This document shows, piece by piece, positions 53,512 to 61,386 of a stretch of DNA of 64,000 nt (position 1 is its first letter; the number at the start of each line of letters is the position of its first letter). This stretch comes from Mycolicibacterium fortuitum subsp. fortuitum (GTDB lineage: Bacteria > Actinomycetota > Actinomycetes > Mycobacteriales > Mycobacteriaceae). The stretch lies in NCBI RefSeq assembly GCF_022179545.1, contig NZ_AP025518.1, positions 372,001 through 436,000 of the forward strand. The letters are read 5' to 3'. Under the pieces are notes generated by a model that saw nothing but the letters and a program-made list of their open reading frames with translations, was not told the DNA's origin and did not search any database. A program made the position numbers and the translations under genes.

Positions 53512-54735
53512 CTAGCCGAACAGTCCCAGCGCGGTCTTACCGATCAGGTCGTAAGCCTGGTTGCTGTTGACCGGGTGGTAGATACCGGCCCGCGCATCGC
53601 GGAACAACTTCTCCAGCGGAGCGCCTTTACGAATACCGCCGCCGCCGACCAGTCGCAGCGCCGTATCGGTGACGTTGATGGCCGCTTCTGTCGCGGCGAC
53701 CTTGCCGATCGAAACCCGCGCTGGACGCTCGATCGGATTCCAGGTGGCATCGGCACCTTCGAACAGCGCCTCGGCGGTGCCGCGCACGGCCCACTCCGCG
53801 GACTGCAGTTCGGTCCAGGCCTTTCCGAGCTCGTACTGGACATATCCGATATCGCGGACCGCCTTCTCTTCTCCTTCCTGGGTGCGCCCGAGGCTTTTCT
53901 TGCTCAGCGACTCACTGACCAGTCGCAGCGCGCGTTCCCCGACCCCGAGGTACACGCCGGCGAAAGGGAAGCAGGCCCATTCGATCTCGTTGAACAGGCC
54001 GTTGCGGTAGGTACCGCTGTAGGCCTCTGCGGGGACCGGCACCTTGTCCAGGACCAGCGTTTGCGTGCCGCTGGCACGCATCGACATGGTGTTCCATGTC
54101 CGGCGGATCGACAGCCCCGGCGTGTCGGCGGGAATGACGAAGACCGCTTCCCGTTCGGCGTGTTCGCTGAAGGTCTCGGGCAGGCTTCCGTCTTCGTTGG
54201 TGATCACCGCGGTGAAGGCCACGATATCGGCGTTCTCAATGTAGGTGGCCCAGTTCTTCGCACCGCTGGCCAGCCATCCGCCATTGCCGTCGGGAACACA
54301 GACGGTGTCAGAGAGCCCGCTGATGCCGGCTCGTTCCTCGCTGAGGGTCCCGGAGAGCATCGAGCCGTCCTCGACGATCTTGGTGAAGAGGCGTTCACGT
54401 GCCGGCTCATCGAGAAGTTCACGGAAAATGCCGACCATGACGTGATGCATGTTGAACGACAACGTGATTGCCGGATCTCCGTACGACGCCAATTCCTTTT
54501 CGACCAGCGCGGTGGTCCATACGTCGGCGCCCAAACCGCCATACTTTTTCGGGATGACGAGCTTGGGCAGTCCGCTTTCTTTGTACAGCGGAACGAGCTC
54601 GCTGGGGAACAGGTTGTCCTCGTCGGCGCGCTTGCCGTACTTCTCGAACTCGGCGGCGAGTTTGCGGGCACGCGCGACGAGTTCGACGCGTTCCTCGGCG
54701 GTAACTTCCACGACGTGCTTTGCAGTGGTGGACAT
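53512..54735 (-). CDS. Acyl-CoA-dehydrogenase-fold flavoprotein, possible two-component monooxygenase
   Basis: The 407-residue protein has the ACAD fold: KLVIPKKYGGLGADVWTTALVEKEL, SGTLSEERAGISGLSDT, WLASGAKNWATYIENAD and a C-terminal RLVGGGGIRKGAPLEKLFRDARAG. The EGT motif is missing; the C-terminal GGGG...LEKLFRDARAG pattern resembles DszC/HpaB-like group D monooxygenases as well as unusual ACADs. A flavin reductase gene lies directly upstream in the same direction (56-bp gap), which favours a reduced-flavin-dependent oxygenase. Substrate unknown. Confidence 0.8.
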   Translation of the reverse strand: MSTTAKHVVEVTAEERVELVARARKLAAEFEKYGKRADEDNLFPSELVPLYKESGLPKLVIPKKYGGLGADVWTTALVEKELASYGDPAITLSFNMHHVMVGIFRELLDEPARERLFTKIVEDGSMLSGTLSEERAGISGLSDTVCVPDGNGGWLASGAKNWATYIENADIVAFTAVITNEDGSLPETFSEHAEREAVFVIPADTPGLSIRRTWNTMSMRASGTQTLVLDKVPVPAEAYSGTYRNGLFNEIEWACFPFAGVYLGVGERALRLVSESLSKKSLGRTQEGEEKAVRDIGYVQYELGKAWTELQSAEWAVRGTAEALFEGADATWNPIERPARVSIGKVAATEAAINVTDTALRLVGGGGIRKGAPLEKLFRDARAGIYHPVNSNQAYDLIGKTALGLFG

Positions 54736-54791
54736 GTCGGTTCCTTACTGTGCGGGGAGTATCAAAGGGACGTGGTTCAAAAAGGGGGCTG

Positions 54792-55376
54792 TTACGACTT
54801 GCTCGCGAATCCTTTGCTGTGAGTGTTTGTGCGGATTGAGGAATGCTGGCCGACCGAATGCCAGGTCCGGTCCTGATAGACCAACCGATTTTGTGCTCCG
54901 CCCGGCTGCGCATGCCGACGCTGGCGAACGTCGACAACGTCAGCGACGACAATGGTGGAGCCTGTCGTGCGGATCTTGTCCACGGCTCGGATGAGAAGAA
55001 TTTCCGCGGCAGCAGGAAAGTACGGCTCCCCGGTGGGTAGGCGTTCCCAGATCGTTGTGTCGGCGAAGCGATCGATGCCGCTGGTGGCGCACAATTGCGC
55101 CAGTGCCAGGTCCTCGGTGTCGAGCAAATGAACTACGGCGGTGCTGGATTCGATGATGGTAGGCGCGCTGGAAGAGGCGTCGGTGATGGTGAAAATCAGT
55201 CGAGGCGGCGAGGCGCTCAGTGAAGTGACCGACGTAGCTGTCAGGCCTACCGGGCCCGATCCGCTGTCGGCGGTGATGACAGCGACCCCGCCTGGGTGTC
55301 GGCGGAAGGCATTCTTGAAGTGCTCACTGATCGGTCGAACTTCGCTCGGCGCGGGCTGGGGTCGTCCATTTGTCAC
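54792..55376 (-). CDS. Flavin reductase (FMN-binding split-barrel family)
   Basis: The 194-residue protein has FKNAFRRHPGGVAVITAD, VGLTATSVTSLSASPPRLIFTI and the VVHLLDTEDLALAQLCATSG segment of the flavin reductase-like domain (HpaC/DszD-type). It supplies FMNH2 or FADH2 to a partner oxygenase, most directly the protein encoded downstream at 53512-54735, and possibly LimB, which has no reductase beside it. The tail after about residue 165 is variable. Confidence 0.88.
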   Translation of the reverse strand: MTNGRPQPAPSEVRPISEHFKNAFRRHPGGVAVITADSGSGPVGLTATSVTSLSASPPRLIFTITDASSSAPTIIESSTAVVHLLDTEDLALAQLCATSGIDRFADTTIWERLPTGEPYFPAAAEILLIRAVDKIRTTGSTIVVADVVDVRQRRHAQPGGAQNRLVYQDRTWHSVGQHSSIRTNTHSKGFASKS

Positions 55377-55446
55377 GGCAGGAATCCTTTCTGATTAATT
55401 GCGGCTTCCTTTGTCGGCCGATGAATAGTGTTGGGGGATAGGTCGA

Positions 55447-55452
55447 TATAAT
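55447..55452 (+). promoter_or_regulatory. -10 element of a likely leaderless transcript
   Basis: A perfect TATAAT ends 6 bp before the GTG at 55459. This spacing puts the transcription start at or within one base of the start codon, the leaderless pattern common in mycobacteria. No clear -35 element is seen. Confidence 0.6.
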
Positions 55453-55458
55453 GGGCGG

Positions 55459-55755
55459 GTGCAAGTGAACATCGATACATCACCGATTTCCGTCGACGGC
55501 CTGGACGTATTTACGGAGTTCACCGCGATCAGTTCCGGCGTCGGAAACGCGGCAGATTCGGCGAGCAGTGGTGTGCGTGTCGATGAGGACAGTGAGCATG
55601 TGTGGATTGATCCGGCCCGCATCGTCGCTGCGGCATCGGCGGCCGGTGTGCCTGACTCGTGGACAGGGGATTTTGAGCGCATGTGCGGTTACGCGCAGAC
55701 CAAAGGGTGGTTGGACGAGCGAGGCTGGATTCGGGCGCATGTGGTCGCCGGGTGA
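55459..55755 (+). CDS. Small conserved-looking hypothetical protein
   Basis: The 98-residue product is acidic, with a central EHVWIDPARIVAAASAAGVPDSW and a C-terminal FERMCGYAQTKGWLDERGWIRAHV. The latter helical block (MxxYAxxKGWxDexGxIRAHV) looks like a small module I associate with actinobacterial catabolic clusters, but I cannot name it. It is divergent from the flavin reductase and probably translated from a leaderless mRNA. Confidence 0.6.
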   Translation: MQVNIDTSPISVDGLDVFTEFTAISSGVGNAADSASSGVRVDEDSEHVWIDPARIVAAASAAGVPDSWTGDFERMCGYAQTKGWLDERGWIRAHVVAG

Positions 55756-55889
55756 TGCAAGCCGGCCGACGCCAACACGAGCTCTCGCTGCGATGAGCAC
55801 CCCAATGTCCTTTCTCCGTATGTCCGGGACTGCGGTGTCCGTCCCCTCGTACTGTGACCACACGGTATGTTCAGCGTCGGGTTGTGAGT

Positions 55890-55906
55890 TGTCGCACAAT
55901 GAGACG
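55890..55906 (+). promoter_or_regulatory. Island operator motif, site F
   Basis: TGTCGC-ACAAT-GAGACG, 90 bp upstream of the TetR start, in the 240-bp gap after the small hypothetical gene. Confidence 0.55.
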
Positions 55907-55995
55907 GTGTGCAACGGCAACGACGGCCTGCGCCACACTGCGTGGCTGGGTCTAAGTGGTGTGTGGCTGGTGAAGCGGACCGGCGGTGTGCGGGG

Positions 55996-56607
55996 ATGAC
56001 GAAAGCAACGCCAGAGCAACCGGGTTCGCCACGGCGCACCCGGCTGGAAGCCGACGATCGGCGCGATCAGATCGTGGCTGCGGCCCGGGATCTATTCGCG
56101 CAGAGGCCTTACGAACAGGTATCCACCGGCGAAATCGCCGCAGCGGCGGGTACCACTCGTACGAATGTGTTGTACTACTTCAAATCAAAGCGCGGCCTGT
56201 TTTCTGAGATCGTCGAACGCTTCTCCCGGATACCGGAGGACTTCGTGGTGCCGGACGGGCATGACGATGTCGCTGGGCGGGTGCGCGCGATTTTCGAGAA
56301 ATGGCTCGACGGGATCGAGAGAAACCGTGGCACCTACATCACCATGGTGCGTGCGTCGTCGAGTTCAGACCCCAAAGTCAGTGGGGCTCTCCGCGATAGC
56401 ATGCGCACCTGGGAGCAGAATCTGCTGCGCATCGTTGGGCTCGATATCGACGAGCCTTCCAACCATGCGATGGTCCGTAGTTTCCAGGCGCTGGTGGCCG
56501 ACGCAACGATGGCGTGGTTGGAGTCCAAAGAACTCGACAAGTCACAAGTGCTGGAATTGTTGACCAACTGCCTTATCGCAGTGGGGCACAGCGCCTCTGC
56601 TGACTGA
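55996..56607 (+). CDS. TetR-family regulator
   Basis: The 203-residue protein has the TetR helix-turn-helix (DQIVAAARDLFAQRPYEQVSTGEIAAAAGTTRTNVLYYFKSKRGLFSEIVERF, about 28-75) and an all-helical ligand domain. ATG 55996 (MTKATPEQP) is preceded by GGGG and is preferred over upstream starts in poorly conserved sequence. The gene converges with the Fis-type activator, 17 bp apart. It may control the island, for example in response to an acyl-CoA. Site F lies in its upstream gap. Confidence 0.85.
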   Translation: MTKATPEQPGSPRRTRLEADDRRDQIVAAARDLFAQRPYEQVSTGEIAAAAGTTRTNVLYYFKSKRGLFSEIVERFSRIPEDFVVPDGHDDVAGRVRAIFEKWLDGIERNRGTYITMVRASSSSDPKVSGALRDSMRTWEQNLLRIVGLDIDEPSNHAMVRSFQALVADATMAWLESKELDKSQVLELLTNCLIAVGHSASAD

Positions 56608-56624
56608 GGATACGTGCGGCGTGG

Positions 56625-58406
56625 TCACAAGACGGCGTCATCCATGTCGATACCCAGCGAGCGCATCTTGCGGTAGAGCGTCGAGCGCGCAATGCCGAGC
56701 TTGGCGGCGGCTTGGTGTTTGTTGCCGCCGGCGGTCTTGATGGCGTCGACGATGGCCGTTGCCTCTGCGCGTTCCAGTCCCACCAGCCTGCGCCGTGAGG
56801 TGATGGCGGCAAGGTGGGTGGGCAGTTCCTTGGCGCTGATATAGCTGTAGCCGGTTTCGGACACGATCTGGGTGACCAGTCGTTTGAGCCCCGCGATGTT
56901 GTCGGACCAGTCCACGCGGGCCAATGCGCGCAACGCGTCGGGCATCCATTGCACAGGTTCGCGGTCGGCGCCGGCCTCGGCGGTGAAGTGTGCGACGAGC
57001 ACCGGCAGGTCTGCAGAGCGTTCTGAAAGCGGGGGTACCGAGATGACGGTGGGGAAGGTGACCAAGGCGGGGTCGGTGGCGTGGTCTCGGTGTGGCCAAG
57101 TGGCCGAGGTGGCAAAGACCCGGCTCGGTGCGGGCCGGTGGGTGAGCGCATCGCACAGGGAGGTCACCATCGCCGGGGCGAGCTGGTCGAGATGGTGAAT
57201 GATCACGGTGCTGTGGTCGGGCGCGTTCAACGCCGGCGCGGCAATGTTGGTCACCCACTGCGGATCTGCGGCTGAGGCGGCCGCGTCAATCTCGCGGTAG
57301 CTGGTTGTGCAACACGCGCGCGCAATCGCCGATTTGCCCACTCCGCGCTCACCGACGAGCAGCACGCCGGGGGAGGCGTGAGTGCGGGCGAGCTGATTCA
57401 GCAGCGCCGTCCAACGCTCGCTGTGGCCCACCATGCCGGGTAGCTCCACGATGGCTGGGCCCTCGGTGTTGCGGACCTCGGCACGTTTAAGCTTGAGCAC
57501 GACACCGATGACCGATCCATCACTGACGACGGTGTGATGGTCGATGACCACTGGTCGCGGGCCGCCCAGCGCTGCGGGTTGGTCGGCAGCGCCGGGGTCG
57601 CTGAGGACACGGGCGGCATACTCCCAGAGCACTGCCTGGTCGACTGATCCGAGCATGCGCGTCGCGGCGGCGTTCGCGACCACTGTTTTCTCGTTGACGG
57701 CGACAACAGCATGGCGGGCGTCGCGGCGTTCGTTGACGAATGCCCTCATGAGTCCCTGTTCGGCGGTCGTAGCGGCATCCAGCAGGCATCGCTCTACTTC
57801 GGTGGCGATGTCACATACCCAGGGCACGGCCAACGGCGAGGTGTCCCGGAATCGGCTGATCAGATTGATGCTGCCCACGATGCGCTGGGTCACTGGGTGA
57901 GTGATGACCATTCCTGCTGAGGTGAACTCCAGGAACTGCATGCCGAAATGCTCGGGGCCGCGCACGAACGTCGGCGTTGCCGTGATCAGTGTGCTGCCGC
58001 TGGTGGTGCCCAAGGTGGTCTCGGACACCAGGAACCCGGGCTCGATGTCCAGCTTGGCCAGCCGTGCCATCAGAGCGTCGTCACCGACCCAATGCCGCAG
58101 GATCACGCCTGCGGCATTGGTCAGGAACAAACACGATTCCGCGGCCGTCAGCCCGTCGATGCGGGTGCGCATGACAGTGACCGCAGCGTCGAGCAGTCGC
58201 ATGTCCTGCTCGGGGGTCGACTCTCCGCAGGGTCCGACCTGTGCCGGACTCAATCCGTATCGCACGCTTCGCAGCCACGACTGCAGCACGCTCGGCGAGA
58301 TTCGCCGGTCCTCTCCCAGCGCTCGCTGGCGATCGCGGATGAGCTGCTCGACGCGCTCGCGGATGGGACGCGGAACACTCGTCTGTGAGTCTGTGACGTG
58401 AAGCAC
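56625..58406 (-). CDS. GAF-AAA-Fis activator of AcoR/MimR type, lacking sigma-54 motifs
   Basis: The 593-residue protein begins with a GAF-like sensor region (about 60-230, with FLTNAAGVILRHWVGDD and FLVSETTLGTTSGS). A degenerate AAA+ segment follows (Walker A GERGVGKS near 347, weak Walker B VIIHHLDQL), then a C-terminal Fis helix-turn-helix (GGNKHQAAAKLGIARSTLYRKMRSLGID). No GAFTGA loop is visible, consistent with mycobacteria having no sigma-54. Such proteins (MimR, AcoR-like) activate catabolic operons in response to small substrates. It is the best candidate to bind the 17-bp island motif (inference). GTG start. Confidence 0.88.
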   Translation of the reverse strand: MLHVTDSQTSVPRPIRERVEQLIRDRQRALGEDRRISPSVLQSWLRSVRYGLSPAQVGPCGESTPEQDMRLLDAAVTVMRTRIDGLTAAESCLFLTNAAGVILRHWVGDDALMARLAKLDIEPGFLVSETTLGTTSGSTLITATPTFVRGPEHFGMQFLEFTSAGMVITHPVTQRIVGSINLISRFRDTSPLAVPWVCDIATEVERCLLDAATTAEQGLMRAFVNERRDARHAVVAVNEKTVVANAAATRMLGSVDQAVLWEYAARVLSDPGAADQPAALGGPRPVVIDHHTVVSDGSVIGVVLKLKRAEVRNTEGPAIVELPGMVGHSERWTALLNQLARTHASPGVLLVGERGVGKSAIARACCTTSYREIDAAASAADPQWVTNIAAPALNAPDHSTVIIHHLDQLAPAMVTSLCDALTHRPAPSRVFATSATWPHRDHATDPALVTFPTVISVPPLSERSADLPVLVAHFTAEAGADREPVQWMPDALRALARVDWSDNIAGLKRLVTQIVSETGYSYISAKELPTHLAAITSRRRLVGLERAEATAIVDAIKTAGGNKHQAAAKLGIARSTLYRKMRSLGIDMDDAVL

Positions 58407-58428
58407 ATCGCGATTATGCGCCGACTAC

Positions 58429-58441
58429 TGACACCCTGTCA
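58429..58441. promoter_or_regulatory. Short inverted repeat upstream of the activator gene
   Basis: TGACA-CCC-TGTCA, 22 bp before the activator GTG and overlapping the stop codon of the DUF35 gene. It shares TGTC half-sites with the island motif but has a different spacing. A role in autoregulation is possible. Confidence 0.3.
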
Positions 58442-58918
58442 AGAGGCTTGACCATTGCTTTCTCCGGAGATGGGAACGAAATGGGCGATGTCGAGGATCT
58501 GGCCGGTCCGCTCGGATGACCATTTGGCTTGCACACGCGTGCCGAACGGCAGCGCCTCGCGCACATCTTTGCTCGAATCGAACTGCACGCCGACCACCCA
58601 GTGCATCAACAGCGTGCTGGCGCCGTCGAGGCGGATAGCGCCGACGGCATAGGGAGGTTCGGGGCTACCTCGGAAGCCGTGCCAGGCGACGGTGAAGACC
58701 TCCAGGGTGCCCTCGTCAGGCAATTCGACCCAGCCGTCGGTAGGCACGAAGCACGATTCGCAGTAGGCCTGGGGCGGGACGAACACCCGCGCACAGTCCG
58801 GGCACGCGTTGCCGAGGATCGTCTGGTTCTGCAGGCCTTCCATAAACCTGCTCCAGGTCGCCCCGAGATGAATGTCGTAGTGCAGGTCCCAATGGACGGC
58901 CTGAGTGCGTGCGGTCAT
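58439..58918 (-). CDS. Zn-ribbon OB-fold (DUF35) protein, partner of the Ltp-like proteins
   Basis: The 159-residue protein has a rubredoxin-like zinc ribbon (GNACPDCARVFVPPQAYCESC, two CxxC pairs) followed by an OB-fold (GTLEVFTVAWHGFRGSPEPPYAVGAIRLDG). DUF35 proteins pair with SCP2/Ltp thiolase-fold proteins, as in the ChsH2(DUF35)-Ltp2 aldolase of steroid side-chain degradation. ATG 58918 overlaps the stop of the Ltp-like gene (ATGA), which supports complex formation. Confidence 0.88.
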   Translation of the reverse strand: MTARTQAVHWDLHYDIHLGATWSRFMEGLQNQTILGNACPDCARVFVPPQAYCESCFVPTDGWVELPDEGTLEVFTVAWHGFRGSPEPPYAVGAIRLDGASTLLMHWVVGVQFDSSKDVREALPFGTRVQAKWSSERTGQILDIAHFVPISGESNGQAS

Positions 58919-60102
58919 GAGGTGGTGCTCCTTCGGTAGGTTTCGAACACGGCCAGGTTCTCGAATTGGAAGAAGGTTCCGCCGGTGCCGTGGGCCAGGG
59001 ACCGGCGGGCGCCGTGGACCTGGATCGGTTCGGGTGCGTCGCCCATCACCTGCAGTGCGGCGTAGGCGTAGGGAGCCAATTCGCCTGCGACGCCGGCGTT
59101 GGTGCACTTGGGGCCGCCGGACATGTTGACCGGTAGGTCTCCGCCCAGGTCGGTCGCTCCCGACCGGATCAATTCGATGGCGTCGCCGGGGTCGGCGAAC
59201 CCGAGCGCTTCCAAGGCCAAGGGCTGCATATGCGCATACGGCGCGAAGATTTCCACAACGTCGAAATCGCTCCGAGGATTGCGGATGTCGGCCAGCGCAT
59301 AGACCTTTCTGGCGAGGATGGCCAGATTCTGCATCTGGGAAAAGTCGCCTTTGCCGCCACCGAGATACGGATCGCTGGATATTCCCATGGCTTTGATCAG
59401 CGCCGGCGTGGCCGCGAAATCCTCGTCGCTGTCGGCGTCGGCCACCACCATGGCCACCGCCGACGTCGACACCGGGCAGACCATCGGCTGGGTCAACGGT
59501 GAGGACAGCGGGCGGCCGTTGGCCACGTCCTCTTTGGATACCGGGTAGCGCAGGTGTGCGTGCGGATTGCGTTGCGCTTTCGTGTGGTCGGCCACCACCA
59601 CGGTTGCCAAGTCGTCGGCAGACATCCCAAACCGTGCCTGATAGGCGCTGGCGGCAAAGGCGCCCATGTGATAAGCGCCCATGCCCAGGGGTTGTTCGAT
59701 GATCATCGGCGAGTTGGTGTTGATCGCTGCCTGCAGGTCCGAGGCTCCGAAGAAGGTCGGCCCGCCCAGGACAAGGACACGCCGGTGCGTGCCGGCGCGC
59801 ACCATCCGCGCGGCAACCTGCATCAGGTTTCCGCCGGTGGTGCCCCCGGTGTTGATGATTGTCAGGGGTAGGTGCTCACCGACGCCGAGCAACCGCGTTT
59901 GGCTCTTGCCCGCCAACACCGTCCCCTCGAAACCGTCGATGTTGCCGGTGACCACCGCATCGAGGCTTTCCGGTCGCACACCACTGTGCTCCAGAGCGGT
60001 CCATACCGACTGTTGGCAGAGTTCCAGTACTGAAAAGTTCTGTTTGCGTGGTGATGTCGCGTCGGTCAGGCCAACACCGACGACTGCGGCGCGATAGGAC
60101 AT
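58915..60102 (-). CDS. Thiolase-fold lipid-transfer-type (Ltp) protein
   Basis: The 395-residue SCP2-thiolase-like protein starts YRAAVVGVGLTDATSPRKQNFSVLELC. Where thiolases carry the nucleophilic Cys it reads INTGGTTGGNLMQVAA, and the C-terminal His motif is replaced by VNMSGGPKCTNAGVAGE. Loss of both catalytic residues argues against a normal thiolase; Ltp2-type retro-aldolases show similar losses. Coupled to DUF35 downstream and a second Ltp-like protein upstream. Confidence 0.85.
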   Translation of the reverse strand: MSYRAAVVGVGLTDATSPRKQNFSVLELCQQSVWTALEHSGVRPESLDAVVTGNIDGFEGTVLAGKSQTRLLGVGEHLPLTIINTGGTTGGNLMQVAARMVRAGTHRRVLVLGGPTFFGASDLQAAINTNSPMIIEQPLGMGAYHMGAFAASAYQARFGMSADDLATVVVADHTKAQRNPHAHLRYPVSKEDVANGRPLSSPLTQPMVCPVSTSAVAMVVADADSDEDFAATPALIKAMGISSDPYLGGGKGDFSQMQNLAILARKVYALADIRNPRSDFDVVEIFAPYAHMQPLALEALGFADPGDAIELIRSGATDLGGDLPVNMSGGPKCTNAGVAGELAPYAYAALQVMGDAPEPIQVHGARRSLAHGTGGTFFQFENLAVFETYRRSTTS

Positions 60103-61244
60103 CAGGCTACCTCCACCACAAACGCGGTGACGTCATCGGAGACTGGGCCGGTGATGGCGTCCACCGAATGTGCAACTCCGAGGGAACCATTCGGATGGTC
60201 TTGCAGATGCTCGATGACCTCTAGGAGCCGAAGTGCTCCGTTGGCCAGGCCGGGATGATTAGCCCGCACTCCGCCGCTGGGATTGATCTGGGCAGCCGAC
60301 TGTTCGTCGATGCCCAGAGCGGCCACGATGGGCCTGTGTAGAGCCGGGGTGAGCGCGGTCGCCTCCACAACGACAGGTGCGCAGTCGTCTGCGCTCAATC
60401 CTGCGGTGGCCAAGGCTGATTGGACTGCGCGGCGCGTGGTGGCTGCAGGATCAGCAAGCCAGCTGCCCGACCAGGTGTAGGAACCGGTGGCGTGACCGAA
60501 ACCGGTGATACGTGCATTGCGGCCCAGGCAGCGTCCGGCTCGCGCGGGGGAGGCGAGCACGACGGCGATCGCACCAGTGGAGGCAGCTGGAAGCATCAAC
60601 TCGTGCAACGGCCACGTCACCGGGGCAGAACTGAGCACATCGTCGCTTCCCACCCGTTCGCGGCGCACCGAACGTGCGCGGCTAGCCCCGCGGGTGATCT
60701 CGGTGGCTGCCAGATCCGCCAGCTCGTGAACAGATACATGGCCGGAGTTCACCTGGTGGCCGGCCTGTAGGGCCAACGCCACATCAGCGGTCATGCCCAC
60801 CGGTCGGTCAAAGTGCGGTTCGAAAGCCAGATTAGAGACTTGCGCGGCGAACCGATTTCGCTGATCGGCGTCGTGGGAGCGGGTTTCGGGGTTGTGGACC
60901 ACTACGGCAACGGCAACCTCGGCATCCCCGGCGGCGACCGCTTCGGCGGCGGCGCAAATCGCTACCCCTGAATCACCTTCGACGCGGAAGGCATCTGACA
61001 GATACCCGCCGGTGGCAGCAGTGGTCAGGCCCGCCGAGATGCTCCGACCGTCCACGACGTCCAATGACGCAAGCACCGACAAACCCACCTCTTGCTTGCG
61101 TAGTCCGGCCTCTTTGAGCCCGCGAAACACCACATCGAAGACCAACTCGTCCAGCATGGCGTCGTGCTCGGGCAAAAATGTTGTCGCGGCCAGGCCGACG
61201 ACGTGGACCGGGTCCGTCTTACGCGGGCCGGTTCTCAAAGTCAT
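60102..61244 (-). CDS. Second thiolase-fold (Ltp-like) protein
   Basis: The 380-residue protein has HVVGLAATTFLPEHDAMLDELV at the start, a nucleophile-region RVEGDSGVAICAAAEAVAAG without the canonical Cys position, and NPSGGVRANHPGLANGALRLLE, which keeps a His near the C-terminal motif. It may form a heteromer with the following Ltp-like protein and DUF35. It is the first gene of this three-gene operon, with operator sites E' and E in the divergent gap upstream. Stop and next start overlap (TGATG). Confidence 0.82.
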   Translation of the reverse strand: MTLRTGPRKTDPVHVVGLAATTFLPEHDAMLDELVFDVVFRGLKEAGLRKQEVGLSVLASLDVVDGRSISAGLTTAATGGYLSDAFRVEGDSGVAICAAAEAVAAGDAEVAVAVVVHNPETRSHDADQRNRFAAQVSNLAFEPHFDRPVGMTADVALALQAGHQVNSGHVSVHELADLAATEITRGASRARSVRRERVGSDDVLSSAPVTWPLHELMLPAASTGAIAVVLASPARAGRCLGRNARITGFGHATGSYTWSGSWLADPAATTRRAVQSALATAGLSADDCAPVVVEATALTPALHRPIVAALGIDEQSAAQINPSGGVRANHPGLANGALRLLEVIEHLQDHPNGSLGVAHSVDAITGPVSDDVTAFVVEVA

Positions 61245-61300
61245 GTCAGATCCTCCAGGTCGAGTAGCGCAGACTCTAAAAGCGCAGGCGCGATGGCAGG

Positions 61301-61317
61301 TGTCCCATCACGCGACA
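61301..61317 (+). promoter_or_regulatory. Island operator motif, site E'
   Basis: TGTCCC-ATCAC-GCGACA, 57 bp before the Ltp-like operon start on the minus strand. Five of six arm positions pair. Confidence 0.7.
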
Positions 61318-61334
61318 GAGACATGGCCCCCAAC

Positions 61335-61351
61335 TGACTCAAAGTGCGACA
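61335..61351 (-). promoter_or_regulatory. Island operator motif, site E
   Basis: TGACTC-AAAGT-GCGACA, 36 bp before the ACAD start at 61387 and centred 34 bp from site E'. Both arms are identical to those of site D. Confidence 0.65.
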
Positions 61352-61386
61352 CAATTCACAGCGGGGCCGATGGCAGCCTGCAACAC

